Positions 33,955 through 45,806 of a stretch of DNA of 64,000 nt are shown here, piece after piece. Position 1 is the first letter of the stretch. Each line of letters begins with the position of its first letter. Position numbers and translations under genes: made by a program. Source of the DNA: Bromus sterilis (Eukaryota; Streptophyta; Magnoliopsida; Poales; Poaceae); assembly GCA_950022295.1 (NCBI GenBank), contig OX465600.1, positions 314,288,031 to 314,352,030 on the forward strand, written 5' to 3'. The notes under the pieces were generated by a model that searched no databases, was not told the origin of the DNA, and saw only the letters and a list, made by a program, of their open reading frames with translations.

Positions 33955-34535
33955 TAATATAGCCCTTGCGTTGCAGCAATTGAATTTGGCATCCTACTTT
34001 TAATAGAGCAAATGCTAGACCTGTTGTTATGACAGTGAAAATAATATTGAAAATAACGATATAAAGGATGATTGATGATGGAATCGAGGAATAACTTTTT
34101 TTTATAAAAATCACCGAGACCGTGCATTAGCACGTTCAGATTATATATTTTATTTCCACATGCTAATTAAGGAAAAATATTATAAAAAGTAACTAAAAGG
34201 AAAATCACTTTGATAATTAGATTTATTTTCCACATATTCATTAGCCCGTGCATTGTAATGAAGGAATCTGACATCCTACTTTTAAAAAGAGCAAAGACTA
34301 AATTTGTTGTCATGACAGTGAAAACAATAATGAAAAGAACGGTATAAATGATGATGAATGTTGAAATTTAGGAGGATTTTTTTATTTTTTATTAAAAAAA
34401 TAACCGAGCCCGTGCATTCATACGTTTATATTCTATATTTTATTTCCACATGCTAATTAAGAAAACATTATATAAAAAGTATTTAATAGGAAAATCATTT
34501 TGGTAATTAGATTTATTTTCCACATGCTAATTAGG
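33955..34535. repeat. Two-copy tandem repeat, unit about 290 bp
   Basis: Blocks 'catcctacttttaa', 'catgacagtgaaaa', 'ttatttccacatgctaatta' and 'ttagatttattttccacat' occur in the same order from about 33990 and again from about 34270. AT-rich, no coding potential. Confidence 0.7.
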
Positions 34536-34809
34536 TTTTACTCCCTCTGTTTCTAAATATATGTCGCTGGGGATATAGTTCCGAACAGGTGATAATGCAT
34601 GAAATGACATCGCTACCCCTAATTTGAAATCCCCATCGTCGTCCTCCTTCGCCCATGCGCTCCAAGGTGCTCCCAGGTCTTCTCCTCGTGGCCGTGTGAG
34701 GAGATCTCCCACGCGGTGCTGATCCAGTCCCAACCTCAAGGGGTGTTGATCCAGTCCCTGCTCCAGCAACAACAACAATTGCTGCTCCTTTGGCCTGCTC
34801 CAACAACAG
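34536..34809. other. Short spacer before the second Copia element
   Basis: Begins with 'ctccctctgtttctaaatatatgtc', which resembles one Stowaway end; no matching second end was found nearby. The rest is GC-richer, with CAA repeats (34760-34785). No gene. Confidence 0.4.
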
Positions 34810-35130
34810 TGTTAGAGAATAGACACGCAAATAACAATGAAGTAGAACGAAAATCAACACAGGGGACACGCAGATTTAACGTGGAAAACCCTTCCGCGAA
34901 GAAGGGAAAAACCGCGCCAGCCAGCGAACTATTCCTTATTGTGGAGGTGTTACAAAACGCCGAGGGATTTACAACTTGAGGAACTATCCCGTGCGGCGGC
35001 TTACAAGGTATATTTATAGGCGGTAGGAGAGACCTAGGCAAACACTGATCCGTACCGGCGCCGGGCCTCCGCTCCGCTCTGTCAGAAGTTTCCTCTTAAC
35101 TTCATGAATGAATTTGGATCAAGTTCAACA
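34810..35130 (-). repeat. 3' LTR of the second Copia element, 321 bp
   Basis: Reads TGTTGAACTTGATCC... to ...CTATTCTCTAACA on the minus strand. It is about 60 bases shorter than the 5' LTR because a GC-rich segment near 35055-35085 is contracted. A TATA-like 'tataaatatacc' is at about 35020-35008. Confidence 0.85.
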
Positions 35131-38100
35131 AACTCCACCTTGAGACAAATTCACCTTGTAGCATGAACGAGCAACTCCTTCCTGAACAAACAAAAGAAAC
35201 ACCTTCGACGCCAAACAGCCACTAGGGATAAGCAGTTATACCAACTAAGTCTGAGCAAAGCTCAAACTTAGCAATAGGAACAGCCTTTGTCATCATATCA
35301 GCAGGATTATCATGAGTACTAATCTTGCATACCTTTATCTCACCTGGAGCAACAACGTCTCGGATATAATGGTATTTGAAATCAATGTGCTTGGTCCTCT
35401 CATGGAACATTTGATCCTTAGTTAAGTATATGGCACTTTGATTGTCACAAAACAGATTCATGCAAGTAGTATCTCCACAAAGTTCAGCATATAAACCATT
35501 CAACCAAACTGATTCCCTGCAAGCTTCATCAATAGCTATGTATTCAGCTTCAGTACTGGATTGAGCAACAACTGGCTGCAATGTAGCCTTCCAACTCACG
35601 ACACATCCTCCAATGGTGAACACATAGCCGGTGAGGGATCTCCTCTTATCCAAATCACTCGAAGCAAAATCTGAATCCACGTAGCCAACGAGTCCCTCAC
35701 CAGTCCTGCCAAACTTCAAATAAGCACCTGAAGTGCCACGAAGATACCTGAAAATCCACTGAACAACTTTCCAATGTTCTTTACCAGGATTAGCCATGAA
35801 TCTACTAACCAAGCTCATAGCAAAAGATAAATCAGGACGAGAGCAAACCATGGCATACATCAAAGAACCAACAACACTAGAATATGGAACTCTTGACATG
35901 TACTCAAAATCCTCATCAGTACTAGGACAATCATTAGATGATAACTTAAAGTGAGGAGCAAGGGGCGTGTTAACAGATTTAACATCATGCATATTAAAGC
36001 GATGAAGGACTTTCTTAATGTAACTCTGCTGGCTGAGAAATAGCAAACCAGAATCTCTGTCTCTGGAAATCTCCATACCCAAAATCTTCTTAGCAGCACC
36101 AAGATCCTTCATATCAAATTCATTGCTCAATTGTGCCTTCAAAGCATTAATCTGTTTCTTGCTCTTGGCAGAAATCAACATATCATCAACATATAACAGC
36201 AAGTATATAGGTGATCCATCAACAAACTTGATATAAACACAACTATCAAAGTCAGATCTCTTGAAATCATTCAATATCATAAATGAATCAAACCTTTTAT
36301 ACCACTGTCTTGGAGACTGTTTCAAACCATATAGGGACTTCTTCAACTTGCACACAAAAGCTTCTTTACCAGGCTCTATGAAACCTTCAGGCTGCTGCAT
36401 ATATATTTCCTCATCAAGCTCTCCATGTAGAAAAGCAGTTTTCACATCTAACTGCTCAAGCTCAAGATTATGCATAGCAACAATACCAAAGAAAGTACGA
36501 ATAGAACTATGCTTCACAACCGGAGAGAACACATCATTATAATCAACACCTGGAATTTGACTAAAGCCCTTTGCAACTAACCTTGCCTTATACCTTGGAG
36601 GTTCATTGAGAGATAAACCTTCCTTCCTTTTGAAGATCCATTTGCACCGAACGACCTTCTTTTGTTTAGGCAAGCGCACAATATCCCATGTGCCATTTTT
36701 ATCAAGTGACTGCATCTCTTCTTGCATATCAGAAATCCACCTCTCGCGCTCACCCGAAATAACAGCCTCAGTGTACGTGGATGGTTCATGATTATTCTCC
36801 ACCTGTTCTGCACAACTAAAAGACAATGTCGCATTCCTCAACAAGACGTTTGGGTGCGGTAGTGTTCCTCCTTGGTCTGTCAGCTGCAATAGTACGGATT
36901 TGCTGCAAAATAGGGGGTGAGTGCTGCACATCAATATCATCATGAACATCATTATCAACAATTTCATTTTCGTCCTTATCAAGGAGCTCCAACTGAACAC
37001 CAATCTCATGATGCTCTTCTTCATCAGAAGAAACTGACAAAGTATCTGTGGAAGAACTGTCAACAAACATAACAGATTCATTGAAAACTACATTCCTGCT
37101 CACCATAACTTTCTGTGTTTCCGGGTTCCATAACTTATATCCTTTTACTCCCGAACCATAACCAAGAAACACACACTTAACAGCTCTGGGCTCTAACTTT
37201 CCATTATCAACGTGAGCATATGCAGTGCAACCAAAAACTCTCAACTGTGAGTAATCAGCAGGCGTACCAGACCATACCTCAATGGGAGTTTTCTTATCAA
37301 GCGGAATGGATGGAGATCTATTGATCAAGTAGCAGGCGGTGGAGGCTGCTTCAGCCCAAAAAACGTTTGCCCATACGCGCATTTGACAACATGCATCGTG
37401 CCTTGGAGATGATGGTCCTGTTCATGCGCTCAGCCACGCCATTTTGTTGAGGAGTGTACGGGATGGTGTGGTGCCTGACAATGCCCAGATTCCTGCAATA
37501 ATTTCCAAAAGCTTTGGAGCAAAACTCCATGCCATTGTCAGTACGAAGCAGTTTAACTTTCCTTTCTGTTTGCCTTTCTACCATAACCTTCCAATCCTTA
37601 AAAGCATCAAAAGCATCATACTTATGTTTCAGAAAATAAGGCCATACTTTTCTAGAGTAATCATCAATAATTGTAAGCATATAACGAGCACCACCAAGAG
37701 AGGGTTTACGGGAAGGACCCCACAAATCAGCATGTACATAATCAAGTATAGCTTCCGTGGTATGAACAGAAGCATTGAATTTTACCCTCTTGTGCTTACC
37801 AAACACGCAATGCTCACAGAACTCCATCTTGCTCATCTTGCAGCCTTTCAGAAGTTCCCTCTTCACCAACTCTGCCATGCCAAGCTTACTCATATGCCCA
37901 AGGCGCATGTGCCACAGATTAGTATTATCAGATTTTTCATTAGTAACAGCAGCAGCAGTAGCATTGATAGTGCTTCCTCTAAGAGCATATAATTTTGCAG
38001 AATTCATATCACCTATCATATGAACGAGAGAACCTTTGGATACCTTGACAACTCCACCTGTTCCGGCGTACTTGTATCCTTCAACTGCAAGAGTGCTAAG

Positions 38101-38727
38101 CGAGATAAGATTTCTCGCCATCTTTGGTACGTGCCTCACATCCTTCAAAGTGCGGATCATGCCATCATGCATCTTGATCTGAACATCACCAATACCCAAA
38201 ATCTCACGCGGGTTATTATCGCCCATCCGCACTGTTGGGAAACGTAGTAGAAAACAAAAAATTTCGGCCTACGAATCAAGAACCCAAGATCATCCAAGAA
38301 GATTGCATACAAGGTTTTAGGTCATGGCTCACCAACCGATGTAGCGGAAGTAGAGTTGGTGAAGACCGTCGGTGCAGATCCCCGCAGCTAGGAATTTCAA
38401 TGACCTCCCAACCGCGAGGATATCGATCCCTTGAACCGTCCCGCGATCTAGTCCCACGGACAAGTCTCACGAACAAGCTCCTCGAAGAAGGGTCGAAGGT
38501 ACGACCCCTCCATTAGTATCCACACATCCCGTAGCAGCAATCCAGCAGCGCTCCGCCGTCTAGAGATGAACGCCACCGAGAAAACTTGAGGGAGAAAACC
38601 CTAACGGATTCCGATCTAGAACAGCATCTAAACCGGGGTCTAATTGTGGAGCAACGGGGTTTAGAGGGAGGGAGGGTGGCGCATAGGCCTTGGGGACTAG
38701 TTATGTTGCGCCCCCACCCCTTCCCCT

Positions 38728-38742
38728 CATTATATAGGTGGC
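38728..38742 (-). promoter_or_regulatory. TATA box of the solo LTR
   Basis: CCTATATAATGAGG on the minus strand, about 230 bases downstream (in LTR orientation) of the heat-shock-element-like array. Transcription would start near 38705 and run leftward into the integrase-RT half of the split Copia. Confidence 0.55.
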
Positions 38743-38956
38743 CAGGCGGCCCTTGAGGCGCAATAAGGGGGGTGGGGAGTCCAACTTGGACTCCCAAACC
38801 TCCCAAACCTTCCCACCGGAAACCTGCCATATTGGAGAGTTGGACTTCCCACCTGGAGGGGGATTCCTTCCCCTTGGTGCGCCCCACCCCTTGGCCGGCC
38901 AGGGCAGCCTAGGTGGCTTGCCCCCCAAGGCTAGGGGCGTGGGGTAGTGGGTGGTA

Positions 38957-39110
38957 CTGCCCGGAAACTTCTGGAACCTTCCAGAACCTTCCAGGACCTT
39001 CCGAGACCTTCAGGGATCGTTTCGGGACATTCCGGAACCTTCTGGAGCACTTCCAGGACCTTCCGGGACCGTTCTCGGACGTTCCGGATCCATCCGGATA
39101 GTTTCCAAGA
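38957..39110. promoter_or_regulatory. Array of GAA/TTC repeats matching the heat-shock element
   Basis: Six alternating, correctly spaced units occur in a row at 38964-38991 (GAAacTTCtgGAAccTTCc, then aGAAccTTC), the exact nGAAnnTTCn pattern bound by heat-shock factors. Degenerate units (ccTTCcgGGAcc) continue to about 39100. It lies upstream of the LTR TATA box. Binding is inferred, not shown; the array could also be a simple GC-rich minisatellite. Confidence 0.5.
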
Positions 39111-41380
39111 CCATCCGAGTTACAGTTTAAGCCACCCGATGACCGCGAAGGTTGTCGGGACGCCCAACGATTATCGAGAAACTATTCCGGTTGATCCAGG
39201 ACTTCCCCAGTACCATTCTCATATGTTCCGGAATCACCTGGGACTACTCCAGAGTGATCCGGACATACCCTTAATACCCAGAACTAATTCTGGTGCCCTT
39301 ATGAACTATTCCATAAATCCCCGGAACTACTTCCGGTACCCGTATGAACTATTCTGCTTTGCTTCCACTAAACCTTCTACCATTCCAGCATTCTAACAGA
39401 CTACTGCTCGTTAAGTGTGTGACCCAATAGGTTCGGTATAATGCGGACATGACTCAGAACATCTTCCTGACATAGGTCAACAGCCTTTGTCAATAGCCAA
39501 TAATCAACAGCGGAGCCATGGACACCCATGTTGACTCCCACACATACACGAAGAAACTTCGAGTGAACCATTATGTTTATTCATGTACCATTCCCTTTGC
39601 TTCGTGATATATGACAAAGTTAGAGGAGAGAAGTTTGGCACCCATGTGTAACAACTTCTTGAACACAAGCCACTTGTTATCCTCTTTGCTCGTTTGTCTC
39701 TATTTCTCGTTATTGTATTCCGGTATCCCCGTGATTAAATCACAATGCGTCTGGCCAGACTAGAATGGATACCGTCATACCGAGTGGGCCCAAAGTCAAT
39801 ATCTCTTCATCGTGAAGTAGCAAATCCCATTCTTGAACTATCACAGTCACTAGCCACACCATCTGACATACCCAGAACTTATTTTACTACTTCCCATTTA
39901 CGGGAGGATTCATCTAAGAACCAAAGCATGTCTTCCTGTGTGAAGCAACTCGATACTCTCATGGTCTAAGGAATTATGTATATGATAACATTTCATGATA
40001 TGACTTATAACGTAGTTACGATGTGATCTCTAAGTATATCATTCAATACTGGGGTCGGTTCAACATCACTGTTCTGCTAACAATATGTTCCCATTGCTAC
40101 TGACATCCTTGTTACAAGAACAATGTCTATGATTAAGAAAACGTAATCATCAGTTAGCACATGAGCTGGTCTTAGAGGCTAAACCAGGAATTCTTGGTGT
40201 TTACATTTCCACACATGCAAATGAGTTTTCTTCTGAATCTCATAGTCAGGGTCATTGCAATTATAGCACAGAAATATAAACATTAATTACGAACGTGGAA
40301 ATATATATAATAACATTTTATTATTGCCTCTAGGGCATATTTCCAACACGCACCACATCTCCTGTCTGCACAAACTCATAAGAACTGAACCAATCCTTGT
40401 TACAGCAAATATGAAACGAACATGCAAAATCAAGTATCCACTCATCATTAGCAGAAACACAACCGGTAAAGACAACAAGTGCATCATCAGAATCAGTCTC
40501 ACCAGATGCAACAACAACCTTACCATCTCCATCGTTTTTATTCTTAGGCTTATACGTACCGTTCCTCTTTTCCTTATTCTGCAGCTTCCAACAATCACCA
40601 ATCTCATGACCGTTTTTCTTACAATACCTGCAAAATTGTTTGTCCTTTCCTCTGGACTTTGAGCGGTAACGGTTATTCTTGCTGTTGTCTCTATTGTAGT
40701 TGTTGCCGTAACTCTTCTGCTCAGATCTACCTCGGACCTGCAGAGCTTCACCTCGAGAGGATGATTCCCTGGGCTGAACTAAACTTTTCATCTTTTCCTT
40801 CTGTTGAAGGGCCTCATATACTTCAGCAAGGGTTAGATCATCACGACTATATAAAATAGTATCACGGAAATTTGCAAAGGAACTAGGCAACGAGCATAGA
40901 AGCAGAAGACCTAAGTCTTCATCCTCATACTTAACCTCCATAGCCTGCAGATCAGAAACGATCTCCTTGAAGACCGACAAGTGATTCATCATCGAACCAC
41001 CTTCCTGCAGCTTGTGCGTGAACAGCTTCATCTTCACGTGCATCTTACTGGTTAGATCTTTGGACATACAGATCGACTCCAGCTTCAACCATAGAGCAGC
41101 AACGGTTTTCTCCTTCAAAACCTCCTGCAGAATATTATTGGATAGATGCAGATGAATCAAAGACATCGCCTTACGATCCTTGCGGACTTCATCAGGAGTC
41201 CACGTCGCCTGATCGGCTTTCCCGAACTTCTCCAACGCATCATCCAGATCGGGATGAGCCAGCACCGCGCGCATCTTGACTTGCCACAGCGCGAACCTTG
41301 TGTTGTAGTTCAATGGCGGAAGATCGAACTTCATCGACATGTCGAAGAACCCTAGGTTGAACAAGGCTCTAGATACCACT

Positions 41381-41764
41381 TGTTAGAGAATCGACACGCA
41401 AATAACAATGAAGTAGAACGAAAAGCAACACAGGGGACACGCAGATTTAACATGGAAAACCCTTCTGCGAAGAAGGGAAAAACCACGGGCGCCAGCCAGC
41501 GAACTATTCCTTATTGTGGAGGTGTTACAAAACGCCAAGGGATTTACAACTTGAGGAACTATCCCGTGCGGCGGCTTACAAGGTATATTTATAGGCGGTA
41601 GGAGAGACCTAGGCCAACACTGATCCGTACCGCGGGGGGCCTACCGCCCCCCGCACCCCCCAAGCGTCCTTGGTAGGCGGTGCGAGAAAGAAACTTCAGA
41701 CTCCGCTACGCTCCGTCAGAAGTTTCCTCTTAACTTCATGAATGAATTTGGATCAACTTCAACA
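41381..41764 (-). repeat. 5' LTR of the second Copia element, 384 bp
   Basis: Reads TGTTGAAGTTGATCC... to ...CGATTCTCTAACA on the minus strand. It holds a short palindromic GC-rich segment (ggggggcctaccgcccccc, 41634-41652) that is absent from the 3' LTR. Confidence 0.88.
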
Positions 41765-42616
41765 AACTGCACAAAATCATCAAAAATCAGAAATTCTAGC
41801 AAAATTCAACAATTACAGCAGAAATCAGTACTCCCTAGAGTACATGCATCAAGCAGAAACTGCAGGCAGCAAGAAGCAAGCAACATACAACAATCCACAG
41901 TCTACTAAGAGTGCTACACACTGAATTGTGTATCCAATTAGCAGTCTAAAAGTTCTTTTTGAAAACTGCTACATTGACCTCAAGCTACATGTAGAATTTG
42001 AACAACACATACCTGTAGAATAGTATCCTCTCATGCATGTGTGGCTGAGTAGGGACAAGGCCTTTGTATTTGGTGATTTCTGGCTAATCCATCAATGCCA
42101 CCACCTACATCAATCCAATAGCACGGCTGAGTATATTTGAAAACAACATTATTATTCCCTAATTAGTGCTGCCACCTCAAATTGCAGTCCAAATTATTCT
42201 CTAATTAGTACTGCCTCTGTACCACACACGCGACATTCTACCCTCCAGCCTTTGCATCCCAACATCCTTTCCTACTCCACTGATGCAAGCACAATCACAA
42301 AAGAGACATTTCCTGTTCCTGTGGTGTTCCAGCTGCTCCTTGACGCTCCGGCTGCTCCTCACCAAAGGATAAATAGTTCTTCAGTTGAGTACATCCTCTG
42401 AATGATAATTCAACTGAAAAGTTGAAATGTGAAAATGATAATTCACTTGAGTACACTTTTTGTTGGTTCAAAACCACATCAGTATGAGAAAAGTGGAAAT
42501 GTTTATGAACACTTTGCAAGATTAGGACATGAATAAATGATGATCCAATGGTACAGTACCATTTGTGTGTACCAGCACCACTAAAGTTATCAATGTCAGT
42601 CTGCTCAGTTGGAGTA
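41765..42616. other. Intergenic, no gene seen
   Basis: AT-rich, rich in CAA and CAG words up to 41920. The phrase 'attattccctaattagtgctgcc' (42150) is repeated in diverged form at about 42193. The minus-strand frame at 42295-42519 has no recognisable family. Confidence 0.45.
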
Positions 42617-42957
42617 CATTGCTCACAGCCTGAAATTGATGGTATATATGGTTCAAAATTAAATCACAGTCGCTCCAAGACGCAGTTGAACAAGTAAATT
42701 TACTTTAACTAAGTTTAGCTACTTGCACTCCAGCCTGAACTACTTCGGCTACAAATACTACGGGTGAACCCATCTGTGCAATTCAGATAAACGGAAATTT
42801 TAAAAACCATTCGGTGTATTTGTAGCCGAAGTAGTTCAGGCTGAAGTGCAAGTAGCTAAACTTAGTTAAAGTAAATTTACTTGTTCAACTGCGTCTTGGA
42901 GCGACTGTGATTTAATTTTGAACCATATATACCATCAATTTCAGGCTGTGAGCAATG
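42617..42957. repeat. Near-perfect inverted repeat, 142-bp arms, 57-bp loop
   Basis: The left arm 42617-42758 (cattgctcacagcctgaa ... ggctacaaatac) is the exact reverse complement of 42816-42957 except for one substitution (cactcc against cacttc). The pairing continues a few bases outside after a one-base offset (ggagta / ggagt). A transcript through this would form a stem of about 140 bp, long enough for Dicer-like processing. No flanking target duplication or known TIR marks it as a standard MITE. Confidence 0.9.
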
Positions 42958-45101
42958 ACTCCACCCACTTCCCCACGACTCGATTAATCTCTTCGCTCGC
43001 AAACCGCTCAGCCGCCCGACCTCTTTCTCTTCACCGCGATCCGGCCGGCCCCAGCCAGGCTCGCCCTCATGCAGCCGCCTCGGCCGCCCCGCCTCCTCTC
43101 AGGTGTGCCGCCAGCCACCGGTGGCCGGAGCCGCCGTCAACTCCAGCCTCCCGATCGGGAGGAACCCGACGAGGCGCCGCACCCACGCCATGGCCATGGC
43201 CGACGGAGCTCACGTGCCCGAGCCGATCCGCCCTCCCTGCGCCGCCTTGCCTTTCCTACTCTCCTCCCCCACCCCTACAGCGCCGCAGCAGCAGTGGGGG
43301 CCGCCTCCCCCCGGATCTCCTCCTCCTAAGTGGTCGCCGCCAGGACACCCGCTGCATCCTTCAGAACAGATAAATTGCACAGGTTAGTTTGCTACAATTT
43401 AGTTTTCCAATATGTGACATCACAGAAACCTGCGATAATTTGGTTCAAAATCTGAATTCAGCAATTTTGTTTTAGAATCTACAATGCACTAACGATCTGA
43501 TTGAATTCTGTAATTTTCTTCATGACTCCACTGAATTAAAAAAAAACTGAATTGCAGAGAGAAGACAATTGAAATCTGGAATGAGAATGTCAGCAGCATT
43601 GGCTTGACGAAACAAGAAAACTGTATGGCTCTGTAGAAATTAGCAAACCCATAATTCATGACATCTTTAGCAATCTGCAGTGACGGACGGCAAGTCCGAC
43701 ATCGTCAGTGAGTTGTCCCTCGACTTGGCTTGTGTTGGTTCTCAGATAGCCGCAGCCGCTCGTCGCAGCAATAGTATCTGTTGGCCATCGAGCTCGACAT
43801 CGCTGACGGTGCCTTGTCAATGCTTTCATCAATAACACTGAACACCGAAATACTCATTTTGCATGCTTGTATTCATGTTTAGTATTGCTTTGGCTTACTA
43901 TTATTTTTGTTTTTAGTATTGCATGTGTGAGAGCAAGCAATTGTGCTTCTGGTTCAAAACACCCACCCCCATATTTCTCTCTGCCAACTAAAAAAGTACA
44001 CTAGCAAAAGCTGCAAATATATCTCGCCTACCTTTTGATCTTTATACTATCAGAAATGCATATGTACATGTATAAACGGGTACATGTGATATCATGTCCG
44101 CACAATGCTAAAAGATTGCTTTGAGATCCGTAAAAACTGTGCTAGGAACATTGCATATTTTATACAAAAACCAATGCAATGTACCTAATCCTTAAGGAAA
44201 ATTCTTCCTTTTTCAGTGAATTGAACCATGCATTTTGAAATCATATAGGAACCAATACGTAATAGCATATTACTAATATATTTTTCCTGCTCCTATGTTT
44301 TTAGAATACTACAAATAATAAAGTAATTTTAAGTTCCATTTCATATATGTTGGTAAAAAATTATGGTATGTATTCAAATAACTACATCTTATGAAAGCTA
44401 TAATAAAAATAAAACATAGTGCAAAAAATATAGAAATATTTGGCAGAAATCTCAAACAACATCGCACGGATAAGATATCACATGTACCCGCTTACACATG
44501 TACAAAATCCACACTCTTATACTATATATATACTTCGTTCAATGTTGAACAAGAACAACCATCAGCTCACACCGCTCCTAATAATGCGTATTTTTCTTTT
44601 TAAATCATTGACCCCCGCTTTATTGTGGTTCACGCTCCGCCACTGCCAAGACATTAAGTGATTTCTTTGTTACTGGTTATTTACTCTCAACTTGTAACAG
44701 GAAAAAAATTCACATTACATTTTAAAGTGTATTGCCAGTTTCATTGAATTTTGTTCAGCATTTGGTGCATTAGCATTTTCTCACTTAATATGTTTTTTCT
44801 CGTAGATGAATAATCACCGGATGAAAATCCAATTAGTTCTATTGACCATGCCGCTGCCTTCATCTCTCCGTCCCCCACTCCTACAACACCTCCTGCCGCC
44901 CTCCTCTTCTCCGTCCCCCACCCCTCCAGCGAACGCCGGGGTCTAGCGTGGATGCAGCCGCGCGTACTCTAGCAAGGCTGCTTGTGTCCATTTCATTATA
45001 TACATTTTAGGACATGGGATTTATGTGCCAACTTATATTATGTCAAAATTATTATGTACTTTGGCACATCCATGTTGGTTGATCAAGCCGTCCTTTTTCA
45101 G
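42958..45101. other. GC-rich island then AT-rich spacer, unassigned
   Basis: Bases 42960-43340 are GC-rich and open in three plus-strand frames (for example MQPPRPPRLLSGVPPATGG...). They look like a promoter or 5' coding exon, and a GT at about 43380 (gcacag|gttag) could be a donor, but no domain is recognisable. It might be a lost 5' part of the reductoisomerase fragment downstream; the expected plastid-targeting and Rossmann sequence is not seen. The rest is AT-rich, except for the inverted repeat at 44065-44503. Confidence 0.4.
44065..44503. repeat. Inverted repeat, arms about 40 bp
   Basis: gtacatgtataaacgggtac and the following atgtgatatc at 44065-44094 pair with gatatcacatgtacccgctt at 44473 and the following acacatgtac, with two mismatches. 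Pairing extends a little further (tgtccgcacaatg against catcgcacggataa). The interior is AT-rich. It could be a MITE, but terminal positions and a target duplication were not found. Confidence 0.5.
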
Positions 45102-45806
45102 ATTGGTCTTAGGAAAGGTTCTAAATCTTTTGAGGAAGCTCGTGCAGCTGGATTCACAAAAGAGAATAGAACCTTGGGAGATAAATGGGAGATGGTTTCA
45201 GGCAGTGATCTTGTGCTGATGTTGATATCGGATTCTGCATAGGTGTGTTTCATTAATCCTCACTAGCTTTCTGCATGATTTTCTCCTTTCCTTTGTTAAG
45301 TATTTGTTTAGATAATGGCAGGTTGAATCATGTTCATTTAATTAAGTAATTTAATAACTTCCATGTTATGTCTAGATAATGCTATTCATCATTCACTGCA
45401 TGATACATTTACTTTCTGCAGGAGACAACTATGAGAAAATCTTTGAACAGCATGAAACAAAAAACCATTCTTTCTTTTTCTCATGGGTTTCTCCTTGGCC
45501 ATCTGCAATCACATAGCCTTGATTTACCAAAAAACATCAGCGTGGTTACTGTATGTCCCGAGGGAACGGGTCCATCGGTTCAAAGACTATATGTTCAGGG
45601 CAAAGAAGTAAATGGTGCTGGAAATGACATGTATGCTAGCTTTGCTATTCACCAGGTATGGCATTTAACATACTTTTCATCTATCGATTTCGAGTGAAGC
45701 CATGCAGCTATGCACTGAGCACTTGTGTTTGTGTTCTCCTTTTGATGCATAGGATGTTGATGGAATGGCAACTGATGTTTCTCTTGGATGGCAGTTATCC
45801 AATATA
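45102..45806 (+). pseudogene. Ketol-acid reductoisomerase (acetohydroxyacid reductoisomerase) gene fragment
   Basis: In plants this plastid enzyme converts acetolactate to dihydroxyisovalerate in branched-chain amino-acid synthesis. Three exons are seen, with introns kept: 45102-45242 (IGLRKGSKSFEEARAAGF ... SGSDLVLMLISDSA), 45422-45655 (HGFLLGHLQS, LPKNISVVTVCPEGTG, RLYVQGKEVNGAG ... FAIHQ) and 45753-45806 (DVDGMATDVSLGWQ). Acceptors and donors are present and in phase. The last codon of the first exon is TAG (45240-45242) where CAG is expected. Small indels scramble the start of the second exon. The Rossmann N-terminus and most of the C-terminal catalytic domain are absent. The introns mean it was copied as DNA, not by retrotransposition. 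Confidence 0.85.

Larger units (their letters stand above)
38233..40348 (-). mobile_element. Solo LTR, BARE/WIS/Angela-type, 2116 bp
   Basis: Read on the minus strand it starts TGTTGGAAATATGCCCTAG and ends CTACGTTTCCCAACA, the ends of the BARE/WIS/Angela Copia group and its relatives. It is flanked by a perfect 5-bp duplication CGCAC (38228-38232 and 40349-40353). No internal region or second LTR is present, so it is a solo LTR left by recombination. A TATA box and a heat-shock-element-like array lie inside. It sits in the same orientation as the Copia it interrupts. Confidence 0.88.
35222..41379 (-). pseudogene. Copia gag-pol, nearly intact but interrupted
   Basis: Minus strand. Gag with UBN2-type domain (41379-40750), CCHC knuckle CRYCKKNGHEIGDC (about 40640-40600), protease region reading ILDFACSFH, where ILDSACSFH is usual (about 40445), then the solo LTR insert. 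Coding resumes at 38232 with integrase (LWHMRLGHMSK, TDNGMEF, YTPQQNGVAER). Reverse transcriptase (KTAFLHGELDEEIYMQQPEGF; YVDD at 36193-36182) and RNase H run to the stop at 35222. Besides the LTR insert I see two single-base gains in T runs (near 37362 and 36817) that change frame. The altered protease residue would also be damaging. Removing one copy of the 5-bp duplication rejoins the two halves in frame. Confidence 0.9.
34810..41764 (-). mobile_element. Copia LTR retrotransposon, minus strand, split by a solo LTR
   Basis: The 5' LTR (in element orientation) is 41764-41381 and the 3' LTR 35130-34810. Both start TGTTGAA and end CTAACA when read on the minus strand. The primer site TGGTATCTAGAGC directly follows the 5' LTR (41378-41366), one base off the usual tRNA-Met complement. 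A purine-rich AAGGTGGAG precedes the 3' LTR. Outer flanks aacag and aactg are a 5-bp target duplication with one mismatch. Without the 2.1 kb solo LTR at 38233-40348 the element is about 4.8 kb, normal for Copia. LTRs are closely similar, so the insertion is not ancient. Confidence 0.92.

Noticed and set aside
31981..34535. CRISPR-like or regulatory repeat array
   Set aside because: Units are long, AT-rich and directly adjoining without spacers, in a plant nuclear context; ordinary tandem repeats.
34534..34560. A Stowaway MITE at 'ctccctctgtttctaaatatatgtc'
   Set aside because: Only one end is visible; no inverted partner with a TA duplication was found nearby.
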